Positions 35,268 through 45,948 of a stretch of DNA of 64,000 nucleotides are shown one piece after another. The number at the start of each line of letters is the position of its first letter. Positions within the stretch are counted from its first letter, which is position 1. The notes under the pieces were generated by a model. That model was not told where the DNA came from and ran no database searches. It saw only the letters and a program-made list of their open reading frames with translations. The DNA lies in NCBI GenBank assembly GCA_003693705.1, contig RBZT01000546.1, positions 228,927-292,926 of the forward strand, written 5' to 3'. Both the position numbers and the translations under genes were made by a program. Source of the stretch: Polymyxa betae (taxonomy: Eukaryota; Endomyxa; Phytomyxea; Plasmodiophorida; Plasmodiophoridae).

Positions 35268-37196
35268 ATGACTCTGGCCTCATTCTCGTCATTATCATCA
35301 CCTGAAGCATGGAGTAGGCCCAAGAATTGGCCTGATCACACTCATCTATCACTATGGCGTCAACCACGTTGTATTGCCGGCCTATCATCTTCGAATCTCG
35401 AATGTCTTCGCATCACACCTATGCCTGTTAACTTGCAATTAGCCCAATCTAAAGCAATGGCTGTTCATTCAACTGAGAACTTGGTTCTTGGATCGAGAAC
35501 GTTTTCCGGCTCCAATAATGGTATAAGACATATTTTATTTTGCACGTTCTCTGATATGAGTTATGCCCAGGAGATCTTCAGTTTGTGAATTACTCTGAAG
35601 GTGGATTCCGGGCAGTACGAAAATTTTCCCTTGGGAACAGATGCACATCTCTGTGCTGGATTGAAGACCGGTTGTTATGTGGGACTGGGCGTGCTGAAGC
35701 CTTATTCTATCGGCTCGATCCAGATTCTATCCCAAAGATGCTTGCAATAAATGCTACGTACTCTCATGAAAGAATCATAACCTCTGAATCAACAAAATCA
35801 TATCCGTCTTCATATCCTGTGTCTATGGGATTAAATTCGGTTCGAATAAATCCTGTTGACATTGACCTATTTTGTACAGTTGAAAACAGTCGCTTACATT
35901 TATGGTAAGATGTTGCAAATGAATTTCACTTCTTCCTCCATTCTTGTTTCAGGAATTTCGGGCGTTCTGATGCCTCGATATTTTCAGGGAAAATTACAGC
36001 CAGCACAATTTTTGCTGCAGAATGGTCACCTCATTCTGCGAATCAGATCATGACTGGAGGTCTAAAGCAGTCTATTCGACTGCTGGATACGCGGCAGCTC
36101 GTCAAATCTGCAGATCGGGCGGTGACTTGGAAAATGACTGAAGCACATTCGGGCCCAATTAAAGCAATTTCATGGTCACCACTTGTATCACATTGGGTTG
36201 CTACAGGATCCGATGATGGATCCATCAACTTGTGGGATATTCGCTTAAATAAGGTAAAGGGCGAAATATGATTCTGTGTGTCTATTAAATACAATTGGTT
36301 AGGGTCCATTCTGCTCTCTTCAACGTCATGCAAATGCTGTTCAATCTGTATCATGGTCGAGCTCGCATTCTGAGATCCTTGTTACTTCTGCAACTGATTG
36401 TAGCTGCCGGATATGGAACCTGACCATGGCTCCACATTATATCATGAACTCTTGTCAGTCTCTGTGAATTTCTCTCAACTAAAAGCTCTGAATTATATCA
36501 TAGGCCATGGTTTTGAGAGCCCTCCCATCTCCACTGCATTTTCAGCTGTTAGCCCCAATCGTTTCTTTGTCTTGGCTTCAGATGGAGCAGTACAGGCGAT
36601 TGAAATGACCAATGAGTTCTTTCGCGAGTAAGTTCTATTCTCAATTATACTATTTTAAATCTCATATGTTATTTGCCCATTCAGTTTTATTCCTCATAGA
36701 TTTCAGGAAAAAGGGTCCACGGAATGTTCTGTTGAGGAGAAGATCTATTTTCGTAATATTGAATCTGCGATCGCTTTGATTACAGATAAAGGCAGCCAGC
36801 TTTGGAAAGAAGGACGATACGATAAGACAGCTCAACTGCTTTCAATATATTCTGAAACTGAGTTTGATCGTCTTCTGTCTCAAATTCCCGATCCTTATGA
36901 GACTCTTGCCAAAAAATTGTACCAAATTTATGATTCGTTATTGTAATTGACCCGCCTCCAGATCGTATTATATTTCTCCGCTGGCATCCAGGGTATCTGA
37001 AATCTCTGAACCGACGTCATTGAGGTTGAGGATACTTCGAATCCGTCTGGATATTCGTAACTTCGTTAAACACAAACGACATGAGGAACTGCTTCGTCTT
37101 GAAAACGATATCATTGATTTGATTGCTCGCTCTGATGATGCGTTCGATCCCAGCCAGCTTCAGAGCGTAATTGAGACCATCATGTCTAAAGAGTAA
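35268..37196 (+). CDS. WD40-repeat protein with helical C-terminus
   Basis: Seven exons join in frame: 35268-35520, 35571-35904, 35953-36253, 36303-36453, 36504-36627, 36700-36942 and 36992-37196 (about 537 residues). WD40 blades are visible in SANQIMTGGLKQSIRLLDTR, in HSGPIKAISWSPLVSHWVAT continuing GSDDGSINLWDIRLNK, and in HSEILVTSATDCSCRIWNL. Earlier blades (SLCWIEDRLLCGTG, RINPVDIDLFCTVENSRLHL) are more divergent. After the propeller comes a helical region (GRYDKTAQLLSIYSETEFDR, then HKRHEELLRLENDIIDLI). I cannot place it in a named subfamily. Several trafficking and ciliary proteins share the WD40-then-helices layout, but nothing here decides between them. The last intron is needed: without it the frame would stop at 36946. 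Confidence 0.7.
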
Positions 37197-37334
37197 CTTC
37201 GGCGCCGGTCGAATAATAGAAATGCTGACGTTGCAATTAGGTACAATCGAGCCTTGAATATAACCTTACGCATTGGAGAATCCCTTCGTGATCGATCCCG
37301 ATTCAGTGACTTTATCTGCATCTCTACATTGATT

Positions 37335-38270
37335 ATGTCACCCACTGTCTACGACTCACTTGCTGATGTCAATGATTTTGTTATCACACCGGCACTGGCC
37401 AAAAAGGCGAGCGTAGCTATTGAAAGGTGGGCTAACGGCATCCATCTGTTATTTTAAGTGACCTTTTTCAGGGATCTGAGGAACCCCAAAGTTGTCATAC
37501 CCCAAATAGAACTACTAATCAAGGTCCATACAGCGATTACTAAACCAGATGGATCCAGTGCCATTATTCAAATTATGGAAGATCAGCAGGGCTCCAAGAT
37601 TATCCCAAGGTATGCTTTCATGACTTTATTTTCTGCAGTCTTGGATTAGTTTTCAGTGCACTTCATCGACTTTACTTCAATGCTTTAATGCAACTCAAGC
37701 ATTACGATAAATTCTTCATTCTTGCAACTCAACTAGCACAACATCTTGAAGGATATCCATTCTCCAGTGCGCTTCTGCAGCTAATGGAAAATGTCGCGCT
37801 TCCAAAGATATCATATTTCTTTTCTCAAGACTGCATCGAACAGTCTCGTAATTCTGGAGGTGGTAATTGGCGGATCTTCATCTAACGTTTGTTGACTTTG
37901 CACATCGCAGACACAAATCTTTTAGTAGCTGGCGCTCTATCGGTAGTTAACATGACCCAAAATTGTGCCTTCTTACCTGACTTTCTCAAGGTGCTATACT
38001 GATCTACCCCAAATAACCATCTTACTTTCTTCTGTATTGTAGGATGATCTTCCGAGATGGATTCTGAAGTTCTCTTCAGAGCTCGACCAAAATTTAAAGT
38101 GTCTTTCTTCTGAGGAGGCAGCTGCCCAAGCGAACCATATGGTGGATCAAATGAACCAGATACGAGATGCTAAACGTACAAATCAAGTATTTTGCAAAGA
38201 CGAGATGACAACGCTGCACGCGATGCTAAAAAGGCACAGCAATCAAATTCAAGCTCCCAGGCAAGGATAG
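37335..38270 (+). CDS. Hypothetical helical protein
   Basis: Five exons join in frame: 37335-37426, 37472-37609, 37657-37859, 37911-37990 and 38043 onward. The product (about 245 residues) starts MSPTVYDSLADVNDFVIT and is mostly helical, with RNPKVVIPQIELLIKVHTAI, HYDKFFILATQLAQHLEGYP and WILKFSSELDQNLKCLSSEE. The unspliced reading of the last exon stops at TAG 38270. A different final splice would lead into an Ala/Lys/Gln-rich tail (RRDDNAARDAKKAQQS), so the last ~30 residues are uncertain. No known family was recognised. It lies 139 bp after the WD40 gene on the same strand and converges on the PPCS gene with almost no gap. Confidence 0.55.
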
Positions 38271-38293
38271 TTTGGTTGTTCATCTATCAGGCT

Positions 38294-39222
38294 TTATTTA
38301 TTTATTTGTTCGATAAAAACGGTATGCAGCGCTATAATCTCATTTGCAAGATCGAGCTCAATTGTATCTGTGGTAATAGTCTCGGTATGACCAGGTGTAA
38401 TTATTAGGACTCTAGAATGTCGCTCATGAAGTAGATTCCCAATAACTGCATCAGAATGGTATCTCTTAATTGCCAATAAAGCCTTATCTATCAAAATGTT
38501 TTCATCTGTTTCCAGCTTGAAGGAGACCAAAAAAGACTTTGGAGACCACGACTCTTTTACAAAACCTAATACCTTCCTGCAAGGTTTGAGAACTAAAGTT
38601 AACGAGGAACTGCTCGACTGAATTTTATGTTCAGCAATGTCTTCAGCATCAAGTATGAAATCAGATACAGCAGCTGCAGAGATTATACAAGAAGCAGGTC
38701 CAGTCTGGCTCAGAAACCTGCAGCTCTGCTCAAATAAATTAAGATATTCATGAACTGTTGTAAATCCAATATAGAGGATACGATCTCGACCTTTCTCATA
38801 TTGATCTAGCAACCGCTTCAAGGTTGCAATTTCATTCGTACCGACATTTAAAGAGACAGACGACGATGATAAAGAGATATTATCCAGAATCGACGTCTGG
38901 CTCAAGAATGACAGAGAATGGACCCATGGCATACGAGATCCAATCCGATGCAGGAAAATGACCGCATAACGGCCAGAATTGACAATATTTTCAGCGAGAG
39001 ATGCACCTCGCTTGCCAGTACTAAAATTATCCAGAAATCGAACAGTATTACGTTCTAGAGGGACAGTAGTGCCTCCAGATGTCACCAGAGCTATTCGATA
39101 TGCCTAGACAAGAACTTGGATACGACAGGAGTGATATGCAACCGGCAATATACCTTTGAGAGCGATTTCTGAATGAATTCCTGAATCTGTTCAGTTGTCT
39201 GAGAGGCCATGTTGGGCGACAT
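38294..39222 (-). CDS. PPCS: Phosphopantothenoylcysteine synthetase
   Basis: This enzyme (yeast Cab2) joins 4'-phosphopantothenate to cysteine in coenzyme A synthesis. Two exons, 39222-39154 and 39103-38294 (intron 50 nt), give about 292 residues. The protein starts [16 protein letters not shown]. The nucleotide-binding start [20 protein letters not shown] continues [16 protein letters not shown], the standard family signature. Later come [14 protein letters not shown], the acylphosphate-handling block, and [20 protein letters not shown] followed by [11 protein letters not shown]. Length and order match eukaryotic monofunctional PPCS. The ATG lies 10-190 bp from the start of a divergently transcribed plus-strand gene, so the two share a promoter region. 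Confidence 0.92.
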
Positions 39223-39411
39223 GAGCTGCGTTTGCATCTGATGTTGGAGGTGAGCTGTTTATCTTTATGCCTTGATATATTATATAGTATGACAATGCGG
39301 AACTTCAATGACTCCATCGAAATCCAAACCTACCTTCCGATATTGACACAACATCAGTGCAAATCTTCCAAATCTTTCCAACCGCTTGGTTTATTCAAAT
39401 CCGCCTTGCAT

Positions 39412-40521
39412 ATGATGGCTATTGCTTCATATGTGTTCCTTGTTGTCGTAATGCTGGATGTTACTATTGCTGATGAAACATGCTGGAATGATTACCAATT
39501 AGGGCTGGATGATGGTCCAACCAAGGGTAAAGAAGCAGCTCGGGTCACAGCCAAATCTTTTCATTGTACTGTCGATATGAAGGAAGCTCGGAGCAGATTA
39601 CCCAAAAGCGGTAGCTGTTATGAAGTTGGTGTAAGAAATGGAGCTTTATGGCAATTACAAGCATTAGCTGCTATTAATCAGTGTCCAACTGATGATTTCT
39701 TCAATGAACATTGGAATACCGAATCTGTTCCTACAACAAGCTTAGAAGATCTCAAAACAAGGGGTTTGGATGCGGTCCCAGATGTCGCTAAACGCTTTGC
39801 CTCTCAAGGCCTAAATTCCCTCAAAGGCTCTCTCGCTTCAAGATTCTCTCGAAAATCCTCATCTACAAATTCTGTCGATGATAACCAAAATGAGAGAAGT
39901 TCCCAACTGCTTGAAGGCCCCCAACAACCAGTTGGAACTCAATCTTCAATTGGACGTAATCAAATGTCTGAATCAGAACCCAGAACCAGGTCTAATCAAA
40001 TGCCTACATCTGATGATGTTCAGATCAGATCGAATGAGCCACATCCAATGACCTTTCATACAGAACCCCCTCCCGTTCCTATTTCATCTGCACAACAACA
40101 AAATATTGCAGTTGATCCTGTTTCAGAACAATCAAATCCTGTCATGTCACGTGTTAGATCAGGAATATCCTCATTCGGTGCAGATAGAATTCTACCTACT
40201 ATATCACCAGTTATTTCACAGCAATCTGGTATAACACGTGAGAATACAGCAGGAACAAGAGAAATAACTCAACAACAAGAGCAACGTCTTATATCTACTG
40301 GGACTTCTTCATCAGATCAAGCTTTCACTAAGCAAGCTACTCCATCAAACTCGTTATTGATTCCCACGAGTGGTTCCAGAGATTCCATTTCCAGTGATGG
40401 TCAATTAGTACCAGAGCAGCAAGAGATTGATACAACAGAACCAATTAATGCCTCGGTACAAGGTCCTCAACAGCAGTTTAGTATAAGAACATTCAAATCC
40501 GAGTCCAGGACCATTGTGTAG
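39412..40521 (+). CDS. Secreted or cell-surface Ser/Gln-rich protein, unknown
   Basis: The frame is open from an ATG at 39232, but the ATG at 39412 gives a clear signal peptide (MMAIASYVFLVVVMLDVTIA) and is preferred; the product is then about 369 residues. The mature N-terminus has four Cys in ~75 residues (DETCWNDYQLG, FHCTVDMKEAR, GSCYEVGVRNG, INQCPTDDFF), which suggests a small disulfide-bonded domain. The remaining ~250 residues are low-complexity Ser/Gln/Pro/Thr, with many potential glycosylation sites and no membrane anchor or GPI tail (ends TFKSESRTIV). There is no intron, unlike its neighbours. I do not recognise the domain. A cell-wall or adhesion role would be a guess. Confidence 0.6.
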   Translation: MMAIASYVFLVVVMLDVTIADETCWNDYQLGLDDGPTKGKEAARVTAKSFHCTVDMKEARSRLPKSGSCYEVGVRNGALWQLQALAAINQCPTDDFFNEHWNTESVPTTSLEDLKTRGLDAVPDVAKRFASQGLNSLKGSLASRFSRKSSSTNSVDDNQNERSSQLLEGPQQPVGTQSSIGRNQMSESEPRTRSNQMPTSDDVQIRSNEPHPMTFHTEPPPVPISSAQQQNIAVDPVSEQSNPVMSRVRSGISSFGADRILPTISPVISQQSGITRENTAGTREITQQQEQRLISTGTSSSDQAFTKQATPSNSLLIPTSGSRDSISSDGQLVPEQQEIDTTEPINASVQGPQQQFSIRTFKSESRTIV

Positions 40522-40561
40522 CAATATCTTTGCATTATGTTTTCAGATAAAAGGCTCTTGT

Positions 40562-40768
40562 TCATTTGCAACTTGCTCTGAACTGAATCTGATGCTGAGC
40601 ACGCCCAGGCTGCTGGATGGAATTGAACATTTCACTAATTGAAGTGATGGTGATAAGTGCAGAATCTAGAGTATGTTCATGTTCAGCAGGTACAAGTACT
40701 GTTGGAGATACTTTCTTATAATGTTGAGAGACTTTGTAATAGACTGTATAAGAACTAGGTCGGACCAT
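40562..40768 (-). CDS. Small hypothetical gene, possible missing 5' exon
   Basis: An open frame from ATG 40768 encodes 68 residues starting MVRPSSYTVYYKVSQHYKKV. It extends upstream in frame to an acceptor-like TTGTAG at about 40803-40808 (adding IKLGADIIY), so the real protein may have an upstream exon. I tried to join an exon near 40900 but could not make it fit in phase. The beta/helix mix (PTVLVPAEHEHTLDSALITI) looks protein-like; no family was recognised. Confidence 0.35.
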   Translation of the reverse strand: MVRPSSYTVYYKVSQHYKKVSPTVLVPAEHEHTLDSALITITSISEMFNSIQQPGRAQHQIQFRASCK

Positions 40769-40925
40769 GTAAATGATGTCAGCACCAAGCTTTAGCTTGA
40801 TCTACAATGATACAGACCTGACAAATATGATGGCTTAACACAATGAAGGATATAGATTGTTGAGTCATTTGAACGTGTCAATGAGGCTTTGTATCCCATC
40901 TGCTATAAGCCAGCGTTGAACTATA

Positions 40926-41039
40926 GGTATTATATATATGGTTCTAACATGTAAATACTGCATACACCATATATATGATGACTGTATGGGTATTATATGG
41001 TTCTAACATTATGTACTGCATACACCATATATATATGAT
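40926..41039. repeat. Imperfect AT-rich tandem duplication
   Basis: Two adjacent copies of roughly 52-58 bp, each running GGTATTATAT…GGTTCTAACAT…TACTGCATACACCATATATAT. The second copy starts at about 40988. They lie in the intergenic space upstream of the mitochondrial carrier gene. Confidence 0.8.
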
Positions 41040-41160
41040 ATACAATCATATATGTGCACTATATTCTCTAGACTATAAGATTACTCATATATTATAGGCA
41101 TCTGTTGGGGGTTTCTGCCATTATACATCACAGCTACCCTTTTACTAGAATAATATATTC

Positions 41161-42814
41161 ATGAATGCAGCACAGCCAGAGACCGATTGCATTCAAAGGG
41201 CATATCAGGCATTCTCCTCAGTTAGTTCTGGCAGGGCTACCATACCACAAAGTCAAATAGAGGAAGCTCTACTTCTAGGTGGTGTAGAAGCCGACAAAGT
41301 TGGTTATCTCTTCATATGCAAGTATTTACATATTATTGAGTATTTCTTCTGTTAGGATGATATAGAAAAACTCGTCTCTACACTACCATCTCAATGCTGC
41401 AATTTCTCTCAGTTCTATTCGTAATTGATGATTAAGTCTTGAACTTACACATAATCAAATATGTCTTATAGGTTGATGAATGAAATGCAGACACAGCAAC
41501 GTCTGCCAAATTATAGTTCTGCAATTGATTTTGTATCTGGTTCGGTAGCAGGAGTAGCGGTTACTATTGTTGGACGTAATTGCATTCAAACTTTTGTGAG
41601 TTGATAGAAACTTAGCATGATTACAGATCCATTTGATACAATCAAGGTTCGTCTACAAACACAAAAAGATGTCAAATTTCGTAATGGGATAGACTGTTTG
41701 GTAAAAACTATGAGAATAGAGGGCCCAAGAGCTTTATTCAAGGTACAGCTTCACATTGTTATAGTATCTGTTTTGACGTTGGATTTTTATAGGGAATGGC
41801 AGGACCATTAACAACATTACCATTACTAAATGCTCTGGTATTTTGGTCTTATGGCCTAGCTAAAAGTACATTTGAGATTCGCAATGGACCTAATCAGCCT
41901 TTATCTATCACTCAGATAACGATGGCAGGTACTTTCATTGTTCGCTTAATTGTCATTGTAATACCTATATGATGGAACAGGATCGTTTGCTGGATTAATT
42001 AGTACAATCATTGTATGGTAGCTTTAGTTTGTTATCGATATAATTTTATCAAAATCTGTTCAGGTCTGTCCTCTTGAATTAATTAAGACTAAGATGCAAA
42101 TCCAATATGGATTTCAAGATCTTCAATATCGCGGTCCATTACATTGTACGAGAGAATTATTATCTATAGAGGGACTACGTGGAATGTTTCGAGGAATGTC
42201 AGTAACTGGAACACGTGAGGTCTTTGGATATGCTGGACAATTTGCTGCTTATGAAGTCATGAAGAGAGTCTTAACTAAACCAGATCAATCAGTCTCAGAT
42301 CTATCAGCAGTTCGTCTTATGGTATTTGTAAGACGATTGAGATGCATCATGATCATTGAAGTATGTTTACAGATGGCTGGTGGTATATCAGGTTCTGTTG
42401 CCTGGCTTGTGAGTTATCCTGTAAGATTAACATTCATATTGTACGTGTGCAATCATCGCTTCATATAGGCCGATTTTGTGAAGTCGCGTCTGCAATCGAT
42501 CCCAATTGGTCAGGCATCCCCATACAGAAAGCATCGATACATTCCTGATGGCGGTGCTATTGATTGTTATAATCAGATTGTTAGTAAATATGGACATCGA
42601 GCTATCTGGGCTGGATTTGGTCCATGCATAGCTAGGTCAGAATCATATTGCTTCTAACCAGCAACTCACTGAATTTGCTTGTTGGTAGAGCATTCCCTGC
42701 AAATGCTGCCGGTTCTGCATTTCTCTGTGTCATTGCTGAAATCAATCTGAATGATTTTTAGGATTTCTTGCTTACGAACTGTCAAGATCGTTATTATGGA
42801 GGTTGTTTTCCTGA
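41161..42814 (+). CDS. Mitochondrial carrier (SLC25) with N-terminal extension
   Basis: An inner-membrane solute carrier of the ornithine/carnitine-carrier-like branch. Eleven exons join in frame: 41161-41298, 41356-41420, 41472-41575, 41627-41742, 41793-41928, 41981-42012, 42064-42321, 42373-42420, 42469-42635, 42689-42711 and 42762-42814 (about 379 residues). All three signature motifs are present: VGHPFDTIKVRLQ, VCPLELIKTKMQ and SYPADFVKSRLQ, with odd-helix blocks GSVAGVAVTIVG, MAGSFAGLISTII and MAGGISGSVAWLV. The splice at 41576-41626 must use the later acceptor, because only that restores the first motif. The first ~75 residues (MNAAQPETDCIQRAYQAFSS…) are a helical extension reminiscent of a degenerate EF-hand pair, with no intact calcium loop visible. 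The substrate is not determinable here. Confidence 0.88.
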
Positions 42815-43381
42815 TGATGCCAACCCGATCTCGGCTGCTTCTTACAGCTTGCTGTTTAGCATAATTTGATTTTATTATCCGTTATGGAGTGCATGCTGTT
42901 GATCGTCATGATTAATTACATGATCTAATGTCGGGACGATTGCAGCTGTAGAGCAAGCAATGCATTCTGAAGCTCCTTTCAGTTCAATATCTGCATTATT
43001 GTTAAAACCACTCAATGTCCATAATTGGTTAAACATCAATATTACTGTTTACTGCAGGCAACGCTAAGTAGCTTCATTGTTTTCTTGGCATCGTATTAGA
43101 GACTCCAAAATTATCTCGGGTTTTCGGCTGCCTTAGCCTGAACTTGCACTGTTCTGACAACTAAGCGGACTAGCAAACAAATCCGCTTTCATATCAAGAA
43201 ACATGTTGCAGAATATATTACAGAAAAGTAATTGTGAACAGGTAATGGGCAGCCATCCACCGACAAATATGTCGATCATGGTTTTTTTGCAAACTTGGAG
43301 CGGTGAGTTTCGTTGGACGTTCAGCTTAAGCCAGTTGGCTATGGCTGTCGGATCTGAGTCCCGAACCGAGTTCCATCTTAG
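42815..43381. other. Intergenic, nothing found
   Basis: No frame on either strand joins into a plausible product. The 73-residue plus-strand frame at 43203-43424 runs into the NF-YB gene on the other strand. No RNA gene was recognised. The stretch lies between two convergent genes. Confidence 0.4.
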
Positions 43382-43747
43382 TTATGGTATTGAATGCTTA
43401 GCTCGTTTAGCTGCAGATCCTTGACGAGAATCAGCTCTAACTGATCTTCTATAATCATCGAGAAATGCTTGAAGTATTGGAATATATTCATTAAATCCCA
43501 ATGTTCTTAATGCCAATATTATATCATCACCAGTGATGGTCTTCCTTTTCTCTCTCGTTAATCTTTCAGTTGCTTCGGATGTCACAAATCCGATAAATTC
43601 AGAGACACATTCCTGAACGACCTCCTTAGCATCTCGTGCAATCTTGCCACTTTCTGGTAGGGGCTGTCGCATCAGACGACTAATATTTGCAATTGGTAAT
43701 AGACGTTCCTGTTCACGACTATCAGGGCTGGATGCTTGTTCTGACAT
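43382..43747 (-). CDS. HAP3: CCAAT-binding factor subunit B (NF-YB/HAP3)
   Basis: A histone-fold subunit that pairs with NF-YC/HAP5 and then NF-YA/HAP2 to bind CCAAT boxes. It is a single exon of 121 residues. The histone fold is nearly complete and canonical: [20 protein letters not shown] at the N-terminal DNA-contact region, then [20 protein letters not shown], the block [20 protein letters not shown] and [20 protein letters not shown]. The C-terminal tail is basic ([11 protein letters not shown]), which could act as a nuclear signal. The usual 'LP…AKIAKDAKE' is here [13 protein letters not shown]. There is no intron, unlike most neighbours, and the length is typical of short fungal/plant family members. 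Confidence 0.93.
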   Translation of the reverse strand: MSEQASSPDSREQERLLPIANISRLMRQPLPESGKIARDAKEVVQECVSEFIGFVTSEATERLTREKRKTITGDDIILALRTLGFNEYIPILQAFLDDYRRSVRADSRQGSAAKRAKHSIP

Positions 43748-44087
43748 TACCGGAACAATCGATATTGATTTAACAGCTAATTACCACAATACTCGCTACG
43801 AACCAGCAAATCTATGAACTTGAGCATTACAGCCCGATATTGCAGACTAAAGTTCATCATGATTTTTACGAAAAAGATTCTGCAACCTCATAATTCATTG
43901 ATTTCGTACATACAGTCTTTACAGATGGGTACATCCTTAAATTAGACGTAGTTGCTCTTTCAGTTCAATCGGAGAGTCAGCGTTCTTTCCTTCAATAATT
44001 TACGATGTGACATCTTTAAAAATAATGTTGTCAGTTCTGCCTGTGACAAGCGCAATCTCTATGAGAACAGAATGCCCTAAAAGTATA
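43748..44087. other. Intergenic, nothing found
   Basis: About 340 bases between two minus-strand genes. It should contain the NF-YB promoter and the 3' end of the MAD1-like gene. No gene or RNA was recognised. Confidence 0.4.
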
Positions 44088-45096
44088 TTATTGATGTTCC
44101 CTATCTAGACGCCAAAGATATAGATTAGCTTGATAAAGAAATACAGGTATAGATGTAGATGTATGCAGTACTTCAATAATAGAAGCAGGCAGACGTCTAA
44201 TTATACCTGTCTCTATCACCTGCATACGACCATCACGTTTACGTCGAAATAAGAAACTTGAATCATCTGCATCTGCATCAAGTTCAGCTGGAGTAAATAT
44301 TGATCGCAATCTGTAAATAAGCGTATTAATTAATATGGAGATAATACATACAGATATATAACCAGACTTATACTCATGAGAAGTAGAGAGAAATTCGATC
44401 TTGAATCCCAACAGCTGCAAACAATCATCACGAAACTGCTCCGTCTGTTTTGTGAAGATCTGCATTGACATACTTGAGTATATGGACATACTGGTCCATC
44501 CCATGAAACTCATACAGTCATGAGAGTATCTCGACGTTTCTTCCATGTTTGAACTTGATCTCGAAGTTGTTCAATTTCAAGTGTTAATTGAACATGTTGT
44601 TGATCTGGATCAGTCTGTACAGCAGATGTTGTCATGATACGGTTCTGTTGATCTCCTATTCATATAATCAGAATATTAATGCCAACCAGATTATAATGTT
44701 ATACCTGGTCCAGATTGCAGCATTGGATTATTCTTAAATCTCAATACTTTAGTAACAGCTGGATTGGTTTCACCTCGAGCGACTCGTGATTCCAATATCG
44801 AGATACTATCTAGAGCTTGATCATATTCTCGAGATTTGATAGTCAGGTCAGCTCGACATTTAGTAAGCTGGTCTTGACATTGACGTAGATTTCTAGAATC
44901 AGCCATGAGTGATACAATAGCCTGTCTATATATCTAAGATATACAAATTGACATTGCATGAAGAATATGATTACAGAGCTGATTGATTAGTCGGAACATG
45001 AAGTAAGGTTCTAATCTGCTCCATGAATAGAATATCAGACTGAGATATGCCTTGGTCTGTATGATGATGTGATGTATCAGATGTCTGTATATTCAT
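44088..45096 (-). CDS. MAD1: Short MAD1-like spindle checkpoint protein
   Basis: MAD1 anchors MAD2 at unattached kinetochores. Five exons join in frame: 45096-44975, 44925-44705, 44655-44536, 44459-44369 and 44310-44088 (about 258 residues). The conserved parts are all from the C-terminal end of MAD1: the KVLRFKNNPMLQ block, where animal MAD1 has a 'TKVLH…NP' element, a short coiled coil (LTLEIEQLRDQVQTWKKQIF), the RWD-like start FRDDCLQLLGFKIEFLS and an end of ASIIEVLHTSTSIPVFLYQA. Typical MAD1 proteins exceed 600 residues because of a long N-terminal coiled coil and a MAD2-interaction motif. Here the gene begins at an ATG immediately after a pyrimidine repeat. Either the protein is truly short, or upstream exons were lost or missed. 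Confidence 0.75.
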
Positions 45097-45150
45097 GTCT
45101 GTATGTCTGTCTGTATCTCTGTCTATATCTCTGTCTATCTGTACCATCAT
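45083..45150. repeat. CTGT/CTAT-rich simple repeat
   Basis: Runs of TGTCTGTATGTCTGTCTGTA followed by TCTCTGTCTATATCTCTGTC fill this stretch. It abuts the presumed start of the MAD1-like gene and lies in the intergenic gap to the RRM gene. Confidence 0.8.
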
Positions 45151-45300
45151 GACGATGCGCTCTATTACAACATCACATTATATAACACATTCACTTCATA
45201 TTATATCATCAACCTCAATATAATGTCATTACAGTTTCAAACACATCCCAACGATTTGTTATTTACTTCCAATGAATTCAATCTAATCATTACTGTACGA

Positions 45301-45948
45301 TCAAGTCCAGTTTCGTGTTGCTGAACGTGATGGTGATGGTCCAGGATTTGATCCTGCCGATCTGCTGTATTTGTCATCAGATTCGGATCCAGATCGATTA
45401 TTGGCAGGTCGGCGGCGTCGTCCATAATCCTGATCATTTGTTGCTGGAATCCATTGATGTGATACTGGAGATGTAGGTCCTGGTCTTGGACCTGCTTGAC
45501 GTCGGTTAAGCGTATTATTAACTGGATTGGATTTTCTGGCAGCAGCAGCCAGATAAACATGTGCAACTTTGTTCTGAAATGGTTTAGCAGGTTGATGTAA
45601 TGCTTGTATAGCTCCATGTATATCAGACATTAATACAGTACCATATCCCTTACATATAGATACATCTTTATCATGGATAGCTACTGCATCATCAACATCA
45701 CCAAATTGTTCGAAGAATTGTCTCAGATCTTGATCTGTACAATGTCGAGATAGACCACGAATAAAGAGCTTCCTCTGTATAGTATCATGCTTTAGATCTG
45801 ATATCATATGTTCATATGCATCTGGCATATTCAATACAAGATCTGTCATTAGATCCAGACATCTATCTGTAGACATTACAGATATCATCTCACGAATACG
45901 TTCGCGACTGGCCATCTGGACCTGTCTAATGGTATTGTTATCAGACAT
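45301..45948 (-). CDS. Single-RRM RNA-binding protein
   Basis: An intron-free gene of 215 residues. An N-terminal helical region (RERIREMISVMSTDRCLDLM) precedes one RNA-recognition motif with RNP2 as KLFIRGLS and RNP1 as CKGYGTVLM; RNP1 lacks the usual aromatic phenylalanine pair. The C-terminal ~75 residues are Arg/Ser/Pro-rich and disordered (GRRRRPANNRSGSESDD), a common RNA-binding or phase-separating tail. The arrangement resembles UBA2/hnRNP-type proteins, but no orthologue can be named. It is transcribed divergently from the CFAP70-like gene, with starts 163 bp apart. Confidence 0.8.
   Translation of the reverse strand: MSDNNTIRQVQMASRERIREMISVMSTDRCLDLMTDLVLNMPDAYEHMISDLKHDTIQRKLFIRGLSRHCTDQDLRQFFEQFGDVDDAVAIHDKDVSICKGYGTVLMSDIHGAIQALHQPAKPFQNKVAHVYLAAAARKSNPVNNTLNRRQAGPRPGPTSPVSHQWIPATNDQDYGRRRRPANNRSGSESDDKYSRSAGSNPGPSPSRSATRNWT

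Noticed and set aside
36900..36946. TAA at 36944-36946 as the end of the WD40 gene
   Set aside because: A normal 49-nt intron (36943-36991) removes it and continues the same frame into 68 helical residues ending at 37196.
37160..37345. 61-residue minus-strand frame between the WD40 and hypothetical genes
   Set aside because: It is the reverse of the end of the WD40 gene and the start of the next gene, both better supported on the plus strand.
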